A stretch of 12,441 nt of DNA, taken from NCBI GenBank assembly GCA_021159445.1, contig JAGGRV010000585.1:1-12441 (forward strand). The letters run 5' to 3'. Every line of letters begins with the position of its first letter. The stretch's first letter is position 1. Made by a program: the position numbers and the translations under genes. The notes below the pieces were generated by a model. It was not told the DNA's origin and ran no database searches. It saw nothing but the letters and a program-made list of their open reading frames with translations. Below, in pieces: positions 5,225 to 12,202 of this stretch. The stretch comes from Deltaproteobacteria bacterium (GTDB taxonomy: Bacteria; Desulfobacterota; Dissulfuribacteria; Dissulfuribacterales; UBA3076).

Positions 5225-6637
5225 ATGACACCAAAACAGGTATTGGACATGGCCAACGAGAAGGGCCTCAAGGTAGTGGATCTTCGCTTCCTTGACTTTC
5301 TTGGATTGTGGCAGCACTTCACAGTGCCTTTAAGCGAGCTGGATGAGACCAGTTTTGAAGACGGCTTCGGCTTTGACGGCTCAAGCATTCGCGGATGGCA
5401 GCCAATCCATGCCAGTGACATGCTCGTTGTCCCGGATTCAACCACGGCCCAGATAGATCCATTTTTCGCAGAACCAACACTGGTTTTGATCGGAGACATC
5501 GCAGACCCTATCACCAGGGAGCCGTATTCCAGGGACCCAAGGAATATAGCCAAGAAGGCCGAAATCTATCTAAAAGGCACAGGCATTGGTGATACTGCAT
5601 ACTTCGGGCCTGAGGCCGAATTCTTCATCTTTGACGATGTCCGCTATGACAATGCCGGCAACGGCTGCTTTTACGAGGTGGACTCAGTAGAGGGTATATG
5701 GAACACGGGGCGGGACGAAGGCCCCAACCTGGGATACAAGTCCCGCCACAAAGAGGGTTATTTCCCTGTTCCGCCCACGGACAAATTCCAGGACTTAAGG
5801 ACCGAGATGCTGTTTACATTGGAGCAGGTCGGCATTGAAGTCGAATGCCAGCACCATGAGGTAGCTACTGCAGGACAGGCGGAAATCGATATGCGTTTCA
5901 AGCCTCTTGTCCAGATGAGCGACCAGCTCATGTGGTTCAAGTATGTGCTTAAAAATGTTGCCTACCGCCACGGCCGTACTGTTACCTTCATGCCCAAGCC
6001 GCTCTATGGTGACAACGGCACAGGCATGCACACACACATCAGCATATGGCAGGATGGCCAGCCTACCTTTGCAGGCGACAAGTATGCCGGACTTTCTGAG
6101 AATGGCATGTATGCCATGGGCGGCATTCTCAAGCACTGCCGTGCCCTGTGTGCTTTTTCTAATCCATCTACCAATTCCTACAAGCGCCTTGTGCCTGGTT
6201 TTGAGGCCCCGGTAAACCTGGCCTACTCAAGCCGCAACAGGAGCGCCGCAGTCCGTATCCCCATGTATTCCGATTCCCCCAAGGCCAAGAGGGTCGAGTT
6301 CAGGACCCCGGACCCGTCCTGCAACGGGTATCTGGCCTTCTCTGCAATGCTGATGGCAGTCATTGACGGCATTGAAAACAAGATCGATCCAGGTGAGCCC
6401 CTGGACAAGAACATCTATAATTTACCTCCTGAGGAACTGGCCAATATTCCCTCAGCCCCAGGCTCTCTGGATGAGGCCCTGGCAGCACTCAGGGAAGACC
6501 ACGAATTCCTGTTAAAGGGCGGTGTCTTCACCCAGGATGTCATTGATATGTGGATCGACTACAAAACAAAAAATGAGATCAACACTGTCAAACTGCGTCC
6601 TCATCCATATGAGTTCTTCTTGTACTTTGATATTTAA
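5225..6637 (+). CDS. glnA: Glutamine synthetase, type I
   Basis: This 470-residue, full-length GSI makes glutamine from glutamate, ammonium and ATP as a cytoplasmic dodecamer. Visible family motifs are DGSSIRGW near residue 52, metal-binding FGPEAEFFIFDD, NGTGMHTH with H269, the NPSTNSYKRLVPGFEAPVN segment, and RVEFRTPDPSCNGYLA with the Glu and Arg of the active site. Y398 in KNIYNLPPEE corresponds to the adenylylated Tyr397 of the E. coli enzyme, so it is the GSI-beta type, probably controlled by GlnE-style adenylylation under P-II. The ribosome binding site AGGAG lies at 5211-5215. The sequence shows no breaks. With the convergent glutamate synthase gene (7849-9411) it would form the GS-GOGAT cycle. 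Confidence 0.97.
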   Translation: MTPKQVLDMANEKGLKVVDLRFLDFLGLWQHFTVPLSELDETSFEDGFGFDGSSIRGWQPIHASDMLVVPDSTTAQIDPFFAEPTLVLIGDIADPITREPYSRDPRNIAKKAEIYLKGTGIGDTAYFGPEAEFFIFDDVRYDNAGNGCFYEVDSVEGIWNTGRDEGPNLGYKSRHKEGYFPVPPTDKFQDLRTEMLFTLEQVGIEVECQHHEVATAGQAEIDMRFKPLVQMSDQLMWFKYVLKNVAYRHGRTVTFMPKPLYGDNGTGMHTHISIWQDGQPTFAGDKYAGLSENGMYAMGGILKHCRALCAFSNPSTNSYKRLVPGFEAPVNLAYSSRNRSAAVRIPMYSDSPKAKRVEFRTPDPSCNGYLAFSAMLMAVIDGIENKIDPGEPLDKNIYNLPPEELANIPSAPGSLDEALAALREDHEFLLKGGVFTQDVIDMWIDYKTKNEINTVKLRPHPYEFFLYFDI

Positions 6638-6666
6638 TTAACCGTTGCATACGATATATAATTCTG

Positions 6667-6703
6667 AGGGCCATGGCTTTTTAAGAGGGTGTGGCCCTTT
6701 CTA
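6667..6703 (+). terminator. Candidate terminator after glnA
   Basis: AGGGCCA (6667-6673) pairs with TGGCCCT (6692-6698) around an 18-base loop and is followed by TTTC. It starts 30 bases past the glnA stop. The stem is sound, but the loop is long and the U-tract short, so confidence is moderate. Confidence 0.5.
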
Positions 6704-6756
6704 TATGTAACGATATGTAGCGATTTTCCGGACGTGTGAACAACAAGATAATCGTA

Positions 6757-6785
6757 TTGACAATCCTACTTTATTATACTATATT
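6757..6785 (+). promoter_or_regulatory. Strong sigma-70 promoter of the toxin-antitoxin operon
   Basis: A perfect TTGACA (6757-6762), 17 bases, then TATATT (6780-6785), matching the -10 consensus at 5 of 6 positions. It lies 35 bases before the antitoxin ATG. Its position within the longest possible antitoxin frame (from 6736) supports the shorter start at 6820. Confidence 0.7.
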
Positions 6786-6819
6786 TAATATAATTATATT
6801 TTTTTTAGGAGGATTAGTG

Positions 6820-7074
6820 ATGGGATATTCTAAAATTAGTGTGACAATTCCTGACAAAATGTATAATGATATTAAGGAGTTCACATCGAGGAAGAGAATT
6901 AAAATAAGTCATCTGGTGACAGAGGCTATCGCAGATAAACTCAGAAAGATCAAAGAAGAAAGATTTATTCAGCAGATTAATGAAGTCTTTAGAGATCCGG
7001 AGGTTGGAAAGGAGCAGCGCCTCATGGCCGAAGTCATTGCCGATAATGCTGATTTAGAGGAACTGCCATGGTAA
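6820..7074 (+). CDS. Ribbon-helix-helix antitoxin, MazE-like partner
   Basis: This 84-residue protein is predicted to bind its own operator and to neutralise the toxin encoded next. Residues 3-45 (KISVTIPDKMYNDIKEFTSR and following) have the beta-strand then two-helix pattern of CopG/RHH DNA-binding domains. The C-terminal part is acidic and charged (residues 50-84, ending DNADLEELPW), as expected for a segment that wraps the toxin. AGGAGG at 6807-6812 fixes the ATG at 6820; the upstream frame extension is hydrophobic and contains the promoter. It overlaps the toxin start by 7 bases, so translation is coupled. An inverted operator was not resolved by eye. The cassette sits between glnA and gltB and may have entered a nitrogen operon. 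Confidence 0.85.
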   Translation: MGYSKISVTIPDKMYNDIKEFTSRKRIKISHLVTEAIADKLRKIKEERFIQQINEVFRDPEVGKEQRLMAEVIADNADLEELPW

Positions 7075-7427
7075 AACCAAATCAGGGTGATATCTACTGG
7101 GTAAAGTTCGGTCATTCAGGTAATTCCGGCCCATCCGGCAAAAGGCCGGCTGTTGTTATTCAAAATAATTTACTGAACAATAGCAATATAAACACGACAG
7201 TCGTAGCCCTGTTGACTTCAAACAGAAAACTCGCATCTGTGCCGGGGAACATTCAATTTAAAAAAGGAATTGCAAATCTGCCCAAAACAAGTGTTGTGGT
7301 TGTCAGCCAAATGGCTACCGTGGATAAGCTCAGGTTGCTGGAAAAAATCGGAACCCTCAACAGGGAAAAGACTGAAGAGGTCATTGAAGGTTGCCGGAAG
7401 GTTATCAGTTTGAAAATATTTTCGTAA
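7068..7427 (+). CDS. MazF/PemK-family endoribonuclease toxin
   Basis: This 119-residue protein matches the MazF/PemK/CcdB-fold toxins that cut mRNA in a sequence-specific way. The family hallmarks are the opening GDIYWVKF, the GKRPAVVIQNN segment holding the catalytic Arg (R46), the hydrophobic TTVVALLTS strand, and KTSVVVVSQMATVDKLRL, which carries the conserved Ser/Thr and Gln environment. The length is normal, and no stop or frameshift breaks it, so the toxin may be active. It overlaps the upstream antitoxin by 7 bases, the usual antitoxin-first order. The cleavage motif cannot be predicted from the sequence. Confidence 0.9.
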   Translation: MVKPNQGDIYWVKFGHSGNSGPSGKRPAVVIQNNLLNNSNINTTVVALLTSNRKLASVPGNIQFKKGIANLPKTSVVVVSQMATVDKLRLLEKIGTLNREKTEEVIEGCRKVISLKIFS

Positions 7428-7460
7428 AGGTTGTTTTCTATTCTCCCCAGTTTCGCCATT

Positions 7461-7537
7461 GTATAAAACCATACTACACGACACCCGCCTGCAGCAACGC
7501 ACGGATTTTGCATGGTGTCGTGCAGCCTGGTATAAAA
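7461..7537. repeat. Hairpin element flanked by GTATAAAA direct repeats
   Basis: CACGACACC (7477-7485) is the perfect complement of GGTGTCGTG (7514-7522), with a 28-base spacer. The hairpin is bracketed by identical 8-mers, GTATAAAA, at 7461-7468 and 7530-7537, which could be a target-site duplication or low-complexity chance. It lies 34 bases after the toxin stop and might also act as a transcription end. It has no coding frame. Confidence 0.45.
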
Positions 7538-7543
7538 AATCGT

Positions 7544-7653
7544 GTAAGCGTTCACAGGGCACCGCATCTGCTTTGTTGTCGGGCACTTGAAGTACAGGGA
7601 GTACGTCTGCGTACCCGTACGCCTCGCATCTGCAGCACCCTGTAAACGCTTAC
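7544..7653. repeat. 110-bp intergenic element with 16-bp terminal inverted repeats
   Basis: GTAAGCGTTCACAGGG (7544-7559) and CCCTGTAAACGCTTAC (7638-7653) are inverted copies with one mismatch. Inside are a perfect GCGTAC-CC-GTACGC hairpin (7609-7622) and two direct copies of CGCATCTGC (7563-7571 and 7625-7633). Sharp ends and nested symmetry suggest a small dispersed, non-coding mobile or structured element. Copy number cannot be checked here. Confidence 0.6.
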
Positions 7654-7668
7654 AAAATTGCGACCTGT

Positions 7669-7813
7669 GCGGTTAGCTTTTAGCCATTAGCGGTTAGCTT
7701 TGAAAAATCAAGGTATTACGTTACTTAGAAATAACACCCAACGAATGAAAGTTTGTAATAGCAAAACATCCTATAATTATTAAGCTAATAGCTAACTGCT
7801 AAAGGCTAACTGC
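7669..7813. repeat. Inverted arrays of seven-base TTAGC-type units
   Basis: The left arm (7669-7700) contains GGTTAGC, TTTTAGC, CATTAGC, GGTTAGC, which is a tandem 7-mer array. The right arm (7782-7813) is its inverted copy, with 26 of 32 positions matching. Between them lies AT-rich DNA. Together with the two elements before it, this fills the convergent spacer (7428-7848) between the toxin and the glutamate synthase gene; no gene is present there. Confidence 0.6.
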
Positions 7814-7848
7814 ACAGATCCCAAAATTGTGAGGCCTTGGAAAGAAGG

Positions 7849-9411
7849 CTAGCCCAAAATCTTGTCTACTTCTTCTGCATCGGCGTCCATGACATAGGAA
7901 ATTCCGGAAACTTCCGCAGCCTCTCTTGTCAGGGTCATCAAGTCATTACGGTCAACATACTTAAGGGCGAATTTCCTTGAGCCTGCCATAAGCTGCTGAA
8001 GACCGTGTTTTAGCCTATCGATGTAGGAATACATACCGATGGCACCTGCGGGGAGCTTGCCGAAATCCTTTCCGAATTTTTCCTTTAGTTGGGCACTGAC
8101 GGCAAAGAGGCCCATATATTTGTCCTCTATTTTTTCCCCTTCCAGCATTTTTTCCATCATGAGTTTTCCATGGGTCTTTCCCACCATTGAAGCGGTGAAA
8201 ATGGCCCTTCCAAGACAGATGGCCTTTACATGGGGTGCGCCAAGGGCAATGGCCTTAAAAATATGGTCTTCCAGGGACATGCCTCCGGCAATGGCGATCG
8301 GCGGGATATATGCCCCTTTGGCAGCCAATCGTTGGCACATCTGATAGGCCAGGCATTCCAGTTGCACTGTCGGGATACCCCATTCATTCATCATACGCCA
8401 GGGGCTCATGCCGGTTCCGCCTCCTGCCCCGTCTATGGTGAGAAGATCGATCTTTGCATCTGAAGAATACTTAATGGCCCGGGCCAGATCAGCAGGACGA
8501 TATGCACCTGTCTTGAGAGTCACATATTTTGCGCCTATGGAACGTAGGTGATTAACAGAATTGTGAAAGGTCTCTTCTTCCACCATGCCAAGGCGTGAGT
8601 GACGTTCAAACGCCTTGAAGCCGCCGGCCTTAAATGCCTCCTGGTTTGTCTCCCGGGCAGGATCCGGCAGCACCATATAGCCCCTCTTTTTGAGCTCCAA
8701 TGCCTTATCAAGAGAATGCACATTGACCTCGCCGCCGATATCCTTGGCACCCTGCCCCCATTTAAGCTCGAATATCCTAATTCCTAACTTCTCAATCACA
8801 TATTCCGGCGCACCAAGCTTTGTATCCTCTACATTTGCTTGAACAATGATACCGCCAGCGCCGCTATTCCATTTCCTGAAAGCATTTACACGACGTTCCA
8901 TCTCAGGCGATTTGGAAATTTTTCCATTCTTGAATTCCGCGTCATGATCCATGCCGCAAATGTTTTCACCCGCAACAACCAATAGGCCTGATATGGCCGC
9001 CCCTATGGCTACGTCTTCCCAATTAATGCGGGCAATATCAGTTGATCCCACCGCGCCGGTAAAGACAGGAAAGTCCATCTTGATGCTACCATCAGCGCCG
9101 ACAGCAGTGGTGGTATCTACAGCCGGGAATGTGGCAATATCTGAATCGGCCTCAATTCCAGCGGCACCAACAGCAGTACCCTGAATGTTGAAATGGGAAA
9201 AATCAACAGGGTAATCCTTTTCAGAACCGGCAGTGATTCTACCAAAAGGCGATGGGTAGATGACCTGCTTTCCTTTGATGGCGGATCTGCCTACTTCACA
9301 AGTTCCCATGCAACCATCAAGGCAAGTAACACAAAGTCCTGATCCAGGCGCCGGAGCTACCCTTGTCGATGTAAGCGTGGCAGCGCTACGATTCGGTTTA
9401 CTAAATGACAT
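7849..9411 (-). CDS. gltB: Glutamate synthase, FMN-binding synthase domain (archaeal-type GltB)
   Basis: This 520-residue protein contains the FMN-dependent glutamate synthase domain, which reduces 2-oxoglutarate plus ammonia to glutamate, but lacks the N-terminal glutaminase domain of the large bacterial GltB. Typical segments are LTIDGAGGGTGMSPWRMMNE (FMN and substrate region), PIAIAGGM and ICLGRAIFTASM. The N-terminus has four close cysteines (C27, C30, C34, C38) with the spacing of a [4Fe-4S] site. The usual CX5CX4C motif of the [3Fe-4S] cluster was not seen, so electrons may enter through the N-terminal cluster from a separate partner. Glutaminase and reductase subunits are not encoded in this window. 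The ribosome binding site GGAGGA (minus, 9427-9422) precedes ATG 9411. Its leader carries a terminator and tandem hairpins. Confidence 0.93.
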   Translation of the reverse strand: MSFSKPNRSAATLTSTRVAPAPGSGLCVTCLDGCMGTCEVGRSAIKGKQVIYPSPFGRITAGSEKDYPVDFSHFNIQGTAVGAAGIEADSDIATFPAVDTTTAVGADGSIKMDFPVFTGAVGSTDIARINWEDVAIGAAISGLLVVAGENICGMDHDAEFKNGKISKSPEMERRVNAFRKWNSGAGGIIVQANVEDTKLGAPEYVIEKLGIRIFELKWGQGAKDIGGEVNVHSLDKALELKKRGYMVLPDPARETNQEAFKAGGFKAFERHSRLGMVEEETFHNSVNHLRSIGAKYVTLKTGAYRPADLARAIKYSSDAKIDLLTIDGAGGGTGMSPWRMMNEWGIPTVQLECLAYQMCQRLAAKGAYIPPIAIAGGMSLEDHIFKAIALGAPHVKAICLGRAIFTASMVGKTHGKLMMEKMLEGEKIEDKYMGLFAVSAQLKEKFGKDFGKLPAGAIGMYSYIDRLKHGLQQLMAGSRKFALKYVDRNDLMTLTREAAEVSGISYVMDADAEEVDKILG

Positions 9412-9476
9412 AACAGAAAAATCCTCCTATTTAAAAATTGGGTATAGAGTTTCAGCAGAATTGTAATTTCCACCGC

Positions 9477-9520
9477 AAAAAAAAGACGTCCACCACCCAT
9501 AAAGGGAGGCGGACGTCTTT
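9477..9520 (-). terminator. Strong intrinsic terminator in the gltB leader
   Basis: On the minus strand, AAAGACGTCC (9520-9511) pairs perfectly with GGACGTCTTT (9491-9482). The stem extends inward through CC/GG and CCC/GGG blocks with two mismatches to a 5-base loop (TTTAT) and is followed by eight U. It lies after the ANTAR gene and about 65 bases before the gltB ATG. It either ends the upstream operon or, if a promoter lies in 9521-9627, attenuates gltB. Confidence 0.85.
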
Positions 9521-9542
9521 GTCAGCCATACTATAAAACAGC

Positions 9543-9579
9543 TTCCCACATCTTTGTAGGAAACCTTACAAATTTGTAA
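9543..9579 (-). promoter_or_regulatory. Tandem hexaloop hairpins, candidate ANTAR target RNA
   Basis: Read on the minus strand, hairpin 1 is TTAC-AAATTT-GTAA (9579-9566), and three bases later hairpin 2 is TTCCTAC-AAAGAT-GTGGGAA (9562-9543). Both have six-base loops closed by UAC/GU(A/G) and share the wording TACAAA..TGT. ANTAR proteins are known to bind two such hexaloops, with A at loop position 1 and G at position 4. Hairpin 2 fits both; hairpin 1 has the A but U at position 4. The terminator follows 22 bases on. A TTGACA at 9620-9615 could be a -35 box, but its -10 is weak. Confidence 0.5.
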
Positions 9580-9627
9580 TAACCGGGATCTATTTAGGAT
9601 GTACTAATCCATCTTGTCAAGACCTTT

Positions 9628-10341
9628 CTATTCCAATTCCTCTGAAAGCAGAACTGCCTCTGCCACACGCCGCATGGATTTGCGGGAGTCCATGCTCCGT
9701 TTTTGAATCCAGCGAAAAGCCTTATTCCCGTCCATTTTGCGTCTGCGCATAAGGACCTCTTTAGCCCGCTCCACCAGTTTACGGGTCTCCAGTTCCTCAC
9801 TGATCACCCGGGTTTTTACCATGAGCTCTGTGTTGAGGATTGCCACCGCCGCCTGATTTGCAACCGCTGTAATGAGGTAAACTTCTGTGTCTGAAAATTC
9901 ATGAGGTTCTGCTGTAAAACAGTTGAGTACCCCGATTACCTTTTCATCCTTTACTTGAAGCGGCACACTGACCATGGATACCAGGCCAAGCTTTTTGGCC
10001 ATTTCCTTTTCCTTGAACCGGGGCTCTGTTGACACGTCTCGGATGATAAGTGGCTGGTTGTGTGTGGCCACAAAACCGACCACTCCTTCATCCAAGGCCA
10101 GAGATCGGTCCTTCAGATAATCCGGGGCTATGGCCTGCGTGGCTTTCAGCCGGATCTTTTTCGGGTTTTCACTTTCGTCAATGAGCCACAATGAACAGAT
10201 CTCAACGCCTGTTACCTTGGCCGTAACCATTACGATCAGCTTCAGAATATCCTCAAGATACTGGTCGGAGGTGATGGCACGGCTGATATCCGTTAGAGCT
10301 TTGATGTATTTCTCGTAGGTTTCAGGCTTGTTTTCTTCCAT
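9628..10341 (-). CDS. GAF-ANTAR transcription antitermination regulator
   Basis: This 237-residue protein has a GAF sensor domain at about 15-170 (EDILKLIVMVTAKVTGVEIC through VISVPLQV-type strands and VANQAAVAIL) and an ANTAR RNA-binding domain at about 180-235 (ETRKLVERAKEVLMRRRKMD, then AFRWIQKRSMDSRKSMRRVA). ANTAR proteins prevent termination by stabilising paired hexaloop hairpins in leader RNAs. In Geobacter, the ANTAR regulator GnfR controls nitrogen-fixation and ammonium-assimilation genes, so location next to gltB and glnA fits a nitrogen role. There is no receiver domain, so a small ligand or protein, not phosphorylation, likely gates the GAF domain. It lies 94 bases downstream of lipA and 216 bases upstream of gltB on the same strand. 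Confidence 0.9.
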   Translation of the reverse strand: MEENKPETYEKYIKALTDISRAITSDQYLEDILKLIVMVTAKVTGVEICSLWLIDESENPKKIRLKATQAIAPDYLKDRSLALDEGVVGFVATHNQPLIIRDVSTEPRFKEKEMAKKLGLVSMVSVPLQVKDEKVIGVLNCFTAEPHEFSDTEVYLITAVANQAAVAILNTELMVKTRVISEELETRKLVERAKEVLMRRRKMDGNKAFRWIQKRSMDSRKSMRRVAEAVLLSEELE

Positions 10342-10435
10342 TTGTTATGTTCCCAATTCCACAATAACACATGCCACGGATGACGGCATTAGCAAACTTC
10401 AGTTTGAAGTGTGAAGTGATCCGAAGTTTCCGGAA

Positions 10436-11296
10436 CTAGATTGCTGCGGCCTCCTGATAGAGCTCTTTTGCATGATACGAACTTCGCACAAACGGCCCGC
10501 TGGCCACTGCGGAAAAGCCCATTTCAAGGGCTGTTTCCTTCCAGTGATCAAATTCCTCTGGAGGAATATAGCGTTTAACCGGCAAGTGTTCTCTTGTAGG
10601 CTGAAGATATTGCCCCAGCGTCAGGATGCTGCACCCCGAGTCGAGAAGGTCTTTCAGCGTTTTTTCGATTTCTCCCGAGGCTTCTCCCAGGCCGAGCATG
10701 AGGCCTGACTTGGTCGGAATTGTAGGATCAATCTGTTCAGCCTGCTTCAGTAAATCAAGTGAGCGACGGTAAATAGCACCCTGCCGGACTGAAGCATAGA
10801 GACGTGGAACGGTTTCTATATTATGATTCAAGACATCGGGATGAGCCTTTACGACCGTCTGAAGCGCATTAAAATCGCCCTTAAAATCAGGTATTAAAAC
10901 CTCCACGAACGTGTCGGGTATTTTTTTGCGGATCTCTTTAATTGTTTCTGCAAAATGACCGGCTCCGCCGTCAGGTAAATCATCACGTGTGACAGAGGTG
11001 ATGACTACATAGCTCAACCCCATGCTTTGTACTGCCTCGGCAACCCTGACCGGTTCTCCTGGATCGATGGGAACCGGTAGTCCATGCGCCACTGCGCAGA
11101 AACGGCAGTTGCGGGTACAACAGGGCCCCATAATAAGAAAAGTTGAAGTGCCTCGGGAAAAACACTCCCAGATATTGGGGCACCTGGCTTCCTGGCAAAC
11201 CGTGTGAAGCCTGCTTTTCTTGAGCAGGCCCCTGACGCTTTCATATTCAGGCCCGGTCGGGAGCTTACGCTTTAACCAGCGAGGTTTTGGGTTCAA
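10436..11296 (-). CDS. lipA: Lipoyl synthase
   Basis: This 286-residue radical-SAM enzyme inserts two sulfur atoms into protein-bound octanoyl groups to form lipoyl cofactor for 2-oxoacid dehydrogenases or the glycine cleavage system. The auxiliary cluster ligands are C34, C39 and C45 (CQEARCPNIWEC), and the radical-SAM cluster is C60, C64 and C67 (CTRNCRFC). The C-terminal RSSYHA holds the conserved Arg-Ser, whose Ser is the third-type auxiliary ligand. The start is TTG at 11296; an in-frame TAG sits 12 bases upstream and no ATG is available, while MNPKPRWLKRKLP is a proper LipA beginning. The leader, with AAGGAAATAGG, is part of a 62-bp direct repeat also found before lipB. It follows lipB by 71 bases, a likely operon. 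Confidence 0.95.
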   Translation of the reverse strand: MNPKPRWLKRKLPTGPEYESVRGLLKKSRLHTVCQEARCPNIWECFSRGTSTFLIMGPCCTRNCRFCAVAHGLPVPIDPGEPVRVAEAVQSMGLSYVVITSVTRDDLPDGGAGHFAETIKEIRKKIPDTFVEVLIPDFKGDFNALQTVVKAHPDVLNHNIETVPRLYASVRQGAIYRRSLDLLKQAEQIDPTIPTKSGLMLGLGEASGEIEKTLKDLLDSGCSILTLGQYLQPTREHLPVKRYIPPEEFDHWKETALEMGFSAVASGPFVRSSYHAKELYQEAAAI

Positions 11297-11354
11297 GAAA
11301 AAAACCTATTTCCTTTTCATTGAGATAATGAGTATCTTTCACGAAGTTGAGATG
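11293..11354. repeat. 62-bp direct repeat, copy A (lipA leader and start)
   Basis: This matches 12141-12202 in 58 of 62 positions with no gap. On the minus strand it contains CTTCGTGAAAGATACTCAT, AAAAGGAAATAGG, a T-run and the TTG start codon of lipA. Outside the two ends the similarity stops abruptly, so it is a bounded duplication. It separates lipB from lipA. Confidence 0.85.
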
Positions 11355-11367
11355 AAGGATAGTCTCA

Positions 11368-12075
11368 TCACAACTCCTTTTCTTGAAATCCCTCCAGTTC
11401 TGACAGGCTTGTCATCACAAGCTCAACGCCAAAAACCGTTTCAAGGTGACGCTTGACAGCCTCGCTCACCTGATTCATGGCTACCTTATGTGAAAGCTCC
11501 TGCTCCATGGAGGTCATCGTTATTTTCTGAAGACCGCAGGGATTTATCCAGCCAAAAGGCTCCAATGAAAGATTGACATTGAGTGCCATGCCGTGAAAGC
11601 TGATTCCATGGCGGATCGCTATCCCGACACTTCCAAGCTTATTCTTGCCGACCCATATGCCCCTGTTCATAGGGTTTCTTTGGGCCCTGATCCCCCAGTC
11701 CTGGGCAGCCCTGATCATGACTTCTTCGAGTTTTTCAATATGATCGGGCACTGACAGCCTGGCAGTACGGAGATCAATGATGGGATACATAACAAGCTGG
11801 CCGGGTCCGTGAAAAGTGATGTCGCCGCCCCGCTTTATACGGATTAAGGGAATGCCTGCTTTTTCCAGGGACTTCTTAGATACCGTCAGGTTTTTCAACC
11901 CGCCGTTGTTACCAATAGTAAAAACAGGCGGATGTTCCAATAACAAGACAACATCTGTGTCAATACTCTTGTCCTTTCTTGCAGCCACAAGATTGCTCTG
12001 CAGGCTCCATGCCTCTCTGTATTCTGTGACAGGAAGTTCAATGCAGAGCCATTTTTTGTTTGACAGATCGTTCAT
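11368..12075 (-). CDS. lipB: Octanoyltransferase, lipoate-protein ligase B
   Basis: This 235-residue cytoplasmic enzyme moves octanoate from acyl carrier protein to lipoyl domains, the step before LipA. The family signature RGGDITFHGPGQLVMYPI occupies 82-99. The catalytic Cys is C180 (NPCGL), and the partner Lys is K146 in KLGSVGIAIRHG. HPPVFTIG is present at 48-55. Length and motif order are normal. The ATG at 12075 has no obvious Shine-Dalgarno site. Upstream, on the same strand, lies the second copy of the repeat that covers the lipA start. lipB and lipA together give the full endogenous lipoylation route. Confidence 0.95.
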   Translation of the reverse strand: MNDLSNKKWLCIELPVTEYREAWSLQSNLVAARKDKSIDTDVVLLLEHPPVFTIGNNGGLKNLTVSKKSLEKAGIPLIRIKRGGDITFHGPGQLVMYPIIDLRTARLSVPDHIEKLEEVMIRAAQDWGIRAQRNPMNRGIWVGKNKLGSVGIAIRHGISFHGMALNVNLSLEPFGWINPCGLQKITMTSMEQELSHKVAMNQVSEAVKRHLETVFGVELVMTSLSELEGFQEKEL

Positions 12076-12140
12076 TACACTGAGTGTGTTACGGGTTATA
12101 AAAATGTTTCACTTCCATTCTTTTTCAACGTACTTAGGAA

Positions 12141-12202
12141 TCAAGTAAAAAACCTATTTCCTTTTCATCGAGATCATGAGTATCTTTCACGAAGTTTAGA
12201 TG
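12141..12202. repeat. 62-bp direct repeat, copy B (upstream of lipB)
   Basis: Same 62 bases as 11293-11354 with four substitutions. On the minus strand it carries the same AAAAGGAAATAGG and a TTG in the position of the lipA start, but here the frame is a 12-codon stub (MIPKYVEKEWK). It lies 66 bases upstream of the lipB ATG. It may be a duplicated translation-initiation region, a shared leader element or one end of a former insertion. Confidence 0.85.

Noticed and set aside
5795..6136. Long minus-strand and alternative plus-strand frames inside glnA
   Set aside because: They are shadows of a fully conserved glutamine synthetase gene and carry no family motifs of their own.
6736..6819. N-terminal hydrophobic extension of the antitoxin
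   Set aside because: The extension covers a near-consensus promoter, and the ATG at 6820 has a well-placed AGGAGG. The hydrophobic look comes from AT-rich promoter DNA.
7461..7653. Integron attC site or CRISPR fragment
   Set aside because: No GTTRRRY/RYYYAAC core pair is present, and the repeats are inverted, not regularly spaced direct repeats.
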